DNA of 25,212 nt from a virus. The position numbers and the translations under genes are program-made. The DNA is taken from positions 1 to 25,212 of IMG/VR virus record IMGVR_UViG_3300009094_000066; one strand, 5' to 3'. The notes below the pieces were generated by a model. The model had not been told where the DNA came from. It saw only the letters and a list, made by a program, of their open reading frames with translations, and searched no databases. Shown piece after piece: positions 22,500 to 25,212 of this stretch; positions within the stretch are counted from its first letter, which is position 1, and every line of letters starts with the position of its first letter.

Positions 22500-23593
22500 T
22501 GCTGACGGCGAGCACGCAGTACAAGGCAGCGATCCACGCGCCGCACAAACTGGCCTTCGAGGCGGACCTGTACGCGGGCCCGGGCGGGGCGTTGCTGGAG
22601 AACGACGTGCCCATCTTCGGCGGCTCCGTCCAGGCTGCCCTGACACACCGCGTGACCCGGTCCGGGACGTTTAACCTGGGGCCGGAGTTCTGGCCTACGT
22701 CTGCGACGTCCGTCCTCACCCCATACCAGACGGTAGTGAAGATCCGCGGGGGGATGGAGTTCGGAGACGGGTCAAAGGAGACGTTCCCGCTGATCACCGG
22801 GCGGGTGGGGGACCTCACCAGGAACGCGAACGGGGACGTCACCGCGCGCGTCGACGATCTGGCGGCCGACGTCATCGGGTTCCGGTTCCAGTCCCCGCGG
22901 AACTCCGACAACGTGACCGTGCTCAACCAGATCCGCCGGCTCATCTCCGAGGCTTTGCCGTCTGCCGTGTTCGGGACGAACGACGTCGCGGATGCGCAGA
23001 CCCCTAAGCTGACGTGGGATGAGGACCGGGGTCAGGCAATCGACACGCTTGCGGGGGCGCTCGGCGGCCGCTGGTACGCGCTCGGGGAAGGCTCGTTCGT
23101 TGTCCGCGCGTACCCGTACGACACTGGTGTGATCGTGCAGACGATCACGGACGGCCCGGGCGGACTGCTTGTGACCGGGGTACCGGCCATCACCCGGGAC
23201 GGGGCCGCGAACAGTGTGACTGTGGTGGTGGAGCGGTTCGATGGCGGGGTGCCGTTCCGGGTGACGGCCACGGACCTCAACCCTGCGTCGCCGACGATGT
23301 TCGGGGGGCCGTTCGGCCGCGTGTCGCAGATCATCAAGGTCCAGACGCCGCTGACGCAGGGACAGGCTACGACGTACGCGCGGGCGCAGCTCGAGGCCGC
23401 TACGGCCCTGTCGTCTTCGTGGACGGTCGGCATGGTCCCGGACTACAGCCTCGAGCCGGGGGACACCGTACGGCTTGAGTCCCGCGGGGTATCGTCAACG
23501 CAGGTCATCGACACGATCACGTATCCGCTGGCGCCGGGAGTGATGAACCTGAGTACGCGCGCGTTCGTGCGCTCGCAAGCGACCGTGAGCTAA
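22499..23593 (+). CDS. Minor tail protein, tail hub-like (DUF5047-type)
   Basis: This 364-residue protein starts at ATG 22499 in a TGATG overlap. The pattern resembles hub proteins with gp27-like domains, often labelled DUF5047 in Streptomyces phages: KLAFEADLYAGPGGALLEND, SVQAALTHRVTRSGTFNLGP, FPLITGRVGDLTRNANGDVT, LTWDEDRGQAIDTLAGALGG (about 171-190), and YSLEPGDTVRLESRG near the end. A hub joins the tube end to the tip and receptor-binding proteins. The longer open frame from 22337 lies inside the previous gene and is not used. An HNH gene follows after 25 bases. Confidence 0.78.
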   Translation: MLTASTQYKAAIHAPHKLAFEADLYAGPGGALLENDVPIFGGSVQAALTHRVTRSGTFNLGPEFWPTSATSVLTPYQTVVKIRGGMEFGDGSKETFPLITGRVGDLTRNANGDVTARVDDLAADVIGFRFQSPRNSDNVTVLNQIRRLISEALPSAVFGTNDVADAQTPKLTWDEDRGQAIDTLAGALGGRWYALGEGSFVVRAYPYDTGVIVQTITDGPGGLLVTGVPAITRDGAANSVTVVVERFDGGVPFRVTATDLNPASPTMFGGPFGRVSQIIKVQTPLTQGQATTYARAQLEAATALSSSWTVGMVPDYSLEPGDTVRLESRGVSSTQVIDTITYPLAPGVMNLSTRAFVRSQATVS

Positions 23594-23606
23594 TGCCGTA
23601 CCCAGG

Positions 23607-23612
23607 TACGAT
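23607..23612 (+). promoter_or_regulatory. Promoter -10 element (TACGAT) for a leaderless HNH message
   Basis: TACGAT fits the Streptomyces sigma-70-type -10 consensus and ends 6 bases before the HNH ATG at 23619, so transcription would start at about the A of the start codon. No clear -35 and no canonical Shine-Dalgarno are present. Leaderless messages with this spacing are common in actinobacteria. It is a candidate only. Confidence 0.45.
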
Positions 23613-23618
23613 CAGGGC

Positions 23619-24023
23619 ATGGATGATTGCATCAAGTTCCCTGGCTACATCCGACCGAACGGATACGGGCAGCTCAGCCGAGACAAGAAAGGTTGGTACG
23701 CACACCGCTGGTACTACACCATCGCTTACGGCCCGATCCCGGAAGGGCTCTGGATCGATCACCTCTGCCGCAACCGCGCTTGCGTCAACCCGCTCCACCT
23801 CGAAGCGGTACCGCCACGCGTCAACACAGCCCGAGGTATGGCGCCGTCCGCCATCACAGCTCGTACGGGATACTGCCAGCATGGGCACGCCATGGAAGGC
23901 TACAACGTGATCACGGTCAAAAGCGGCAAGCGCCGGTGCAGGGAGTGCGCTCGCCGCCGAGACCGTGAGCGGCGCCCGAGTAAGTCGCTCCTGGCGGAGA
24001 GGAACGCACGTGGACACAACTGA
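23619..24023 (+). CDS. HNH endonuclease (homing type)
   Basis: This 134-residue protein has an HNH_3-type domain: YAHRWYYTIAYGPIPEGLWI (28-47), DHLCRNRACVNPLHLEAV (47-64) with His48, Asn57 and His60 as the HNH core and Cys50/Cys55 structural, and Asn69. A second zinc-binding unit follows with Cys86, His90, Cys107 and Cys110, and the C-terminus is strongly basic. It would nick or cut a specific DNA site, as free-standing homing endonucleases do. It splits a run of tail-tip genes, uses more A/T-ending codons (GAT, CGA, AAA, GGT, GCA) than its neighbours, and its end overlaps the next start by 14 bases, all consistent with later insertion. Confidence 0.93.
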   Translation: MDDCIKFPGYIRPNGYGQLSRDKKGWYAHRWYYTIAYGPIPEGLWIDHLCRNRACVNPLHLEAVPPRVNTARGMAPSAITARTGYCQHGHAMEGYNVITVKSGKRRCRECARRRDRERRPSKSLLAERNARGHN

Positions 24024-24576
24024 CTGCCTCGGCCTGCCCTTCCCTGTCTGCGCGCCGCCGCTGGTCAAGGATGCGTCGGACATCGCGCAGCTCCGTGATC
24101 TGGCGATTGCTACGGACACTGCGGTGCAGGAACTCGCCGACCGGATCACGAACCAGCTGACGAACCCGCCGGCGGTGTCCGTGCCGTCGGCAGACAACAC
24201 GGCCGGCAACCAGGTCGATCACTTCCTGAGCGGGACACCGAACTTCGACAACGCCGGCATGGCGGACACGGTGTCGGATGTGATCCGGGTGAACCGGGCC
24301 GGCTGGTACATGATCGGCGGAACCTGCCTAGCACAGCCGCCGGCGCCGGGGATCATCGGCCTGCGCTGCGAAACCCTGGTGAACGGGGACCCTCTCTCAA
24401 CCCAGGGCAACGGGTTCGACGGTTCGGTGAACGGAGACAAGGTGACGTGGCGGGACATCGCGTTCTTGTCGGTCGGAGACGTTCTGACGGTCCGGACTCG
24501 GCACACCGGGAACGCGGCGGATGTGATCGTCTACGGTCTGACGCTGTGGGCTCTGGGGGTGCGTTTCGATGACTAG
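24010..24576 (+). CDS. C1q-like minor tail protein
   Basis: GTG 24010 follows GGAGAGGAA (23996-24004), inside the end of the HNH gene, giving 188 residues. Residues about 1-56 are a helical or linker part (ASDIAQLRDLAIATDTAVQE). Residues about 57-188 look like a C1q/TNF-type jelly roll: VIRVNRAGWYMIGGTCLAQ, RCETLVNGDPLSTQG, KVTWRDIAFLSVGDVLTVRT, and the end LTLWALGVRFDD. Such trimeric domains are typical receptor-binding or tip proteins in actinophages. The upstream in-frame ATG at 23965 lies deeper in the HNH gene and lacks this ribosome site. It overlaps the next gene by 8 bases. Confidence 0.8.
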   Translation: MDTTDCLGLPFPVCAPPLVKDASDIAQLRDLAIATDTAVQELADRITNQLTNPPAVSVPSADNTAGNQVDHFLSGTPNFDNAGMADTVSDVIRVNRAGWYMIGGTCLAQPPAPGIIGLRCETLVNGDPLSTQGNGFDGSVNGDKVTWRDIAFLSVGDVLTVRTRHTGNAADVIVYGLTLWALGVRFDD

Positions 24577-25212
24577 CCCGACACCGGTCCCCGAGGATGG
24601 CCGGTTCACCGAGTCACGGATCGGGACCGTGGTCGCTGCTACCCCGAACTCGATGTTCGTGGACATCGGCGGGACGACTGTGCCGGTGGCGTTCCTGGGC
24701 CCGTTCACAGCGACCGCGATCACGCCGCCGGCGCCGGGCACTGTGGTGCAGGTGCTGCGGCAGGATGCTTCCTGGATTGCGCAGGGCCGGGTAATCGGGG
24801 CCGGCTCGAACTCCGTCCTCAACCCCTCGTTCGAGGAGTCCCCGGCAGGATCGTTCCCCACGGACTGGTTCTCGGCGGACATCTCCGGCGCGTCATCGGC
24901 GACGGTGACGGACGTGATTGGGGCGCCGGACGGGGACCTTGTCGCGCGCGTGTACTCCGGCCAGGCGTCGGTCCACTACCTGTACTCGTCGCCGATCCCG
25001 GTGACGTCCGGGCAGGTGTGGTCGCTGTCGGCTGTGGCCGGCGGGGACTACGGGGGCGGGACTCCGACAGCTGACGCTGCGATCGTGGCGCTGTGGTTCG
25101 CGAACGCCACGAACCTGTACCCGACGACGTCTTCCGCTGACATTGTGGTGACGACGTCGGTGGACCTGCCGCAGTACCCGCCGTATCGGTCGCTGTTCGG
25201 GAACGTGACGGC
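24569..25212 (+). CDS. Minor tail protein, OB-fold plus carbohydrate-binding module (partial)
   Basis: ATG 24569 opens a frame that runs past the window end (214 residues visible). Residues about 14-78 look like an OB-fold (ESRIGTVVAATPNSMFVDIG, GTVVQVLRQDASWIAQGRVI), as in spike or hub-tip proteins. SNSVLNPSFEESPAGSFPTD (about 80-99), then WF, is the opening signature of a CBM_4_9-type carbohydrate-binding module, followed by beta strands (DLVARVYSGQASVHYLYSS; VTSGQVWSLSAVAGG). It is likely a tip protein that binds wall sugars; further domains are expected downstream. It overlaps the preceding gene by 8 bases, so translation is probably coupled. Confidence 0.8.
   Translation, partial: MTSPTPVPEDGRFTESRIGTVVAATPNSMFVDIGGTTVPVAFLGPFTATAITPPAPGTVVQVLRQDASWIAQGRVIGAGSNSVLNPSFEESPAGSFPTDWFSADISGASSATVTDVIGAPDGDLVARVYSGQASVHYLYSSPIPVTSGQVWSLSAVAGGDYGGGTPTADAAIVALWFANATNLYPTTSSADIVVTTSVDLPQYPPYRSLFGNVT

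Noticed and set aside
1-25212. tRNA genes, CRISPR arrays, insertion sequences, attachment site
   Set aside because: No cloverleaf, regularly spaced repeats, transposase or integrase was seen; gaps between genes are too short to hide most of these.

Overview
The window is a contiguous late-gene block of a high-GC, double-stranded DNA tailed phage (or a prophage of one). It most likely has siphovirus morphology and infects an actinobacterium, with Streptomyces the best guess. The evidence is the very high GC with G/C-ending codons, frequent GTG starts, GGAGG-type ribosome sites, GTGA/ATGA/TGATG gene overlaps, and protein types (two-capsid-gene set, cysteine-rich neck proteins, DUF1360-like protein beside the portal, C1q-like and carbohydrate-binding tail proteins) typical of Streptomyces siphoviruses. 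The host is inferred. Every supported gene lies on the + strand. No tRNA, CRISPR, insertion sequence, integrase or replication gene was seen.

Layout. 1-145: the tail of an upstream gene and a 32-residue acidic ORF, closed by a strong hairpin (176-209). 254-2135: lysis cassette with an amidase endolysin, an XhlA/holin-like membrane protein and a membrane-anchored collagen-like protein. 2148-7308: DNA packaging and portal region (small and large terminase, DUF1360-like membrane protein, portal, MuF-like protein, a 55-aa unknown). 7305-12825: head maturation protease, a small Cys-Cys protein, a large major capsid protein with a built-in scaffold-like N-terminus, a second capsid-type protein, a small unknown and the likely major tail protein. 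This block is punctuated by three strong hairpins (9059-9092, 10966-11018, 12838-12868). 12883-15546: four beta-rich virion-appendage-like genes, the first and last sharing an N-terminal domain. 15558-17459: neck genes (adaptor, tail terminator-like, a small protein, HK97 gp10-like). 17465-18287: two overlapping tail assembly chaperone genes with a candidate +1 slip site. 18298-21042: tape measure. 21042-25212: tail-tip proteins (LamG-like protein, hub-like protein, C1q-like protein, and an OB-fold/carbohydrate-binding protein cut by the window end), interrupted by an HNH homing-type endonuclease gene with a leaderless-type promoter.

How it works together. The terminase loads DNA through the portal into a procapsid built from the two capsid-type proteins and matured by the protease. 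Neck proteins join the head to a tail whose length is set by the 914-residue tape measure (about 135-140 nm if the usual 0.15 nm per residue holds). Tail-tip proteins with carbohydrate-binding folds probably recognise the cell envelope. The endolysin and its membrane partners release progeny. The least explained parts are the four-gene appendage cassette placed between the major tail protein and the neck genes, the collagen-like protein in the lysis cassette, and the hairpin-punctuated capsid operon.
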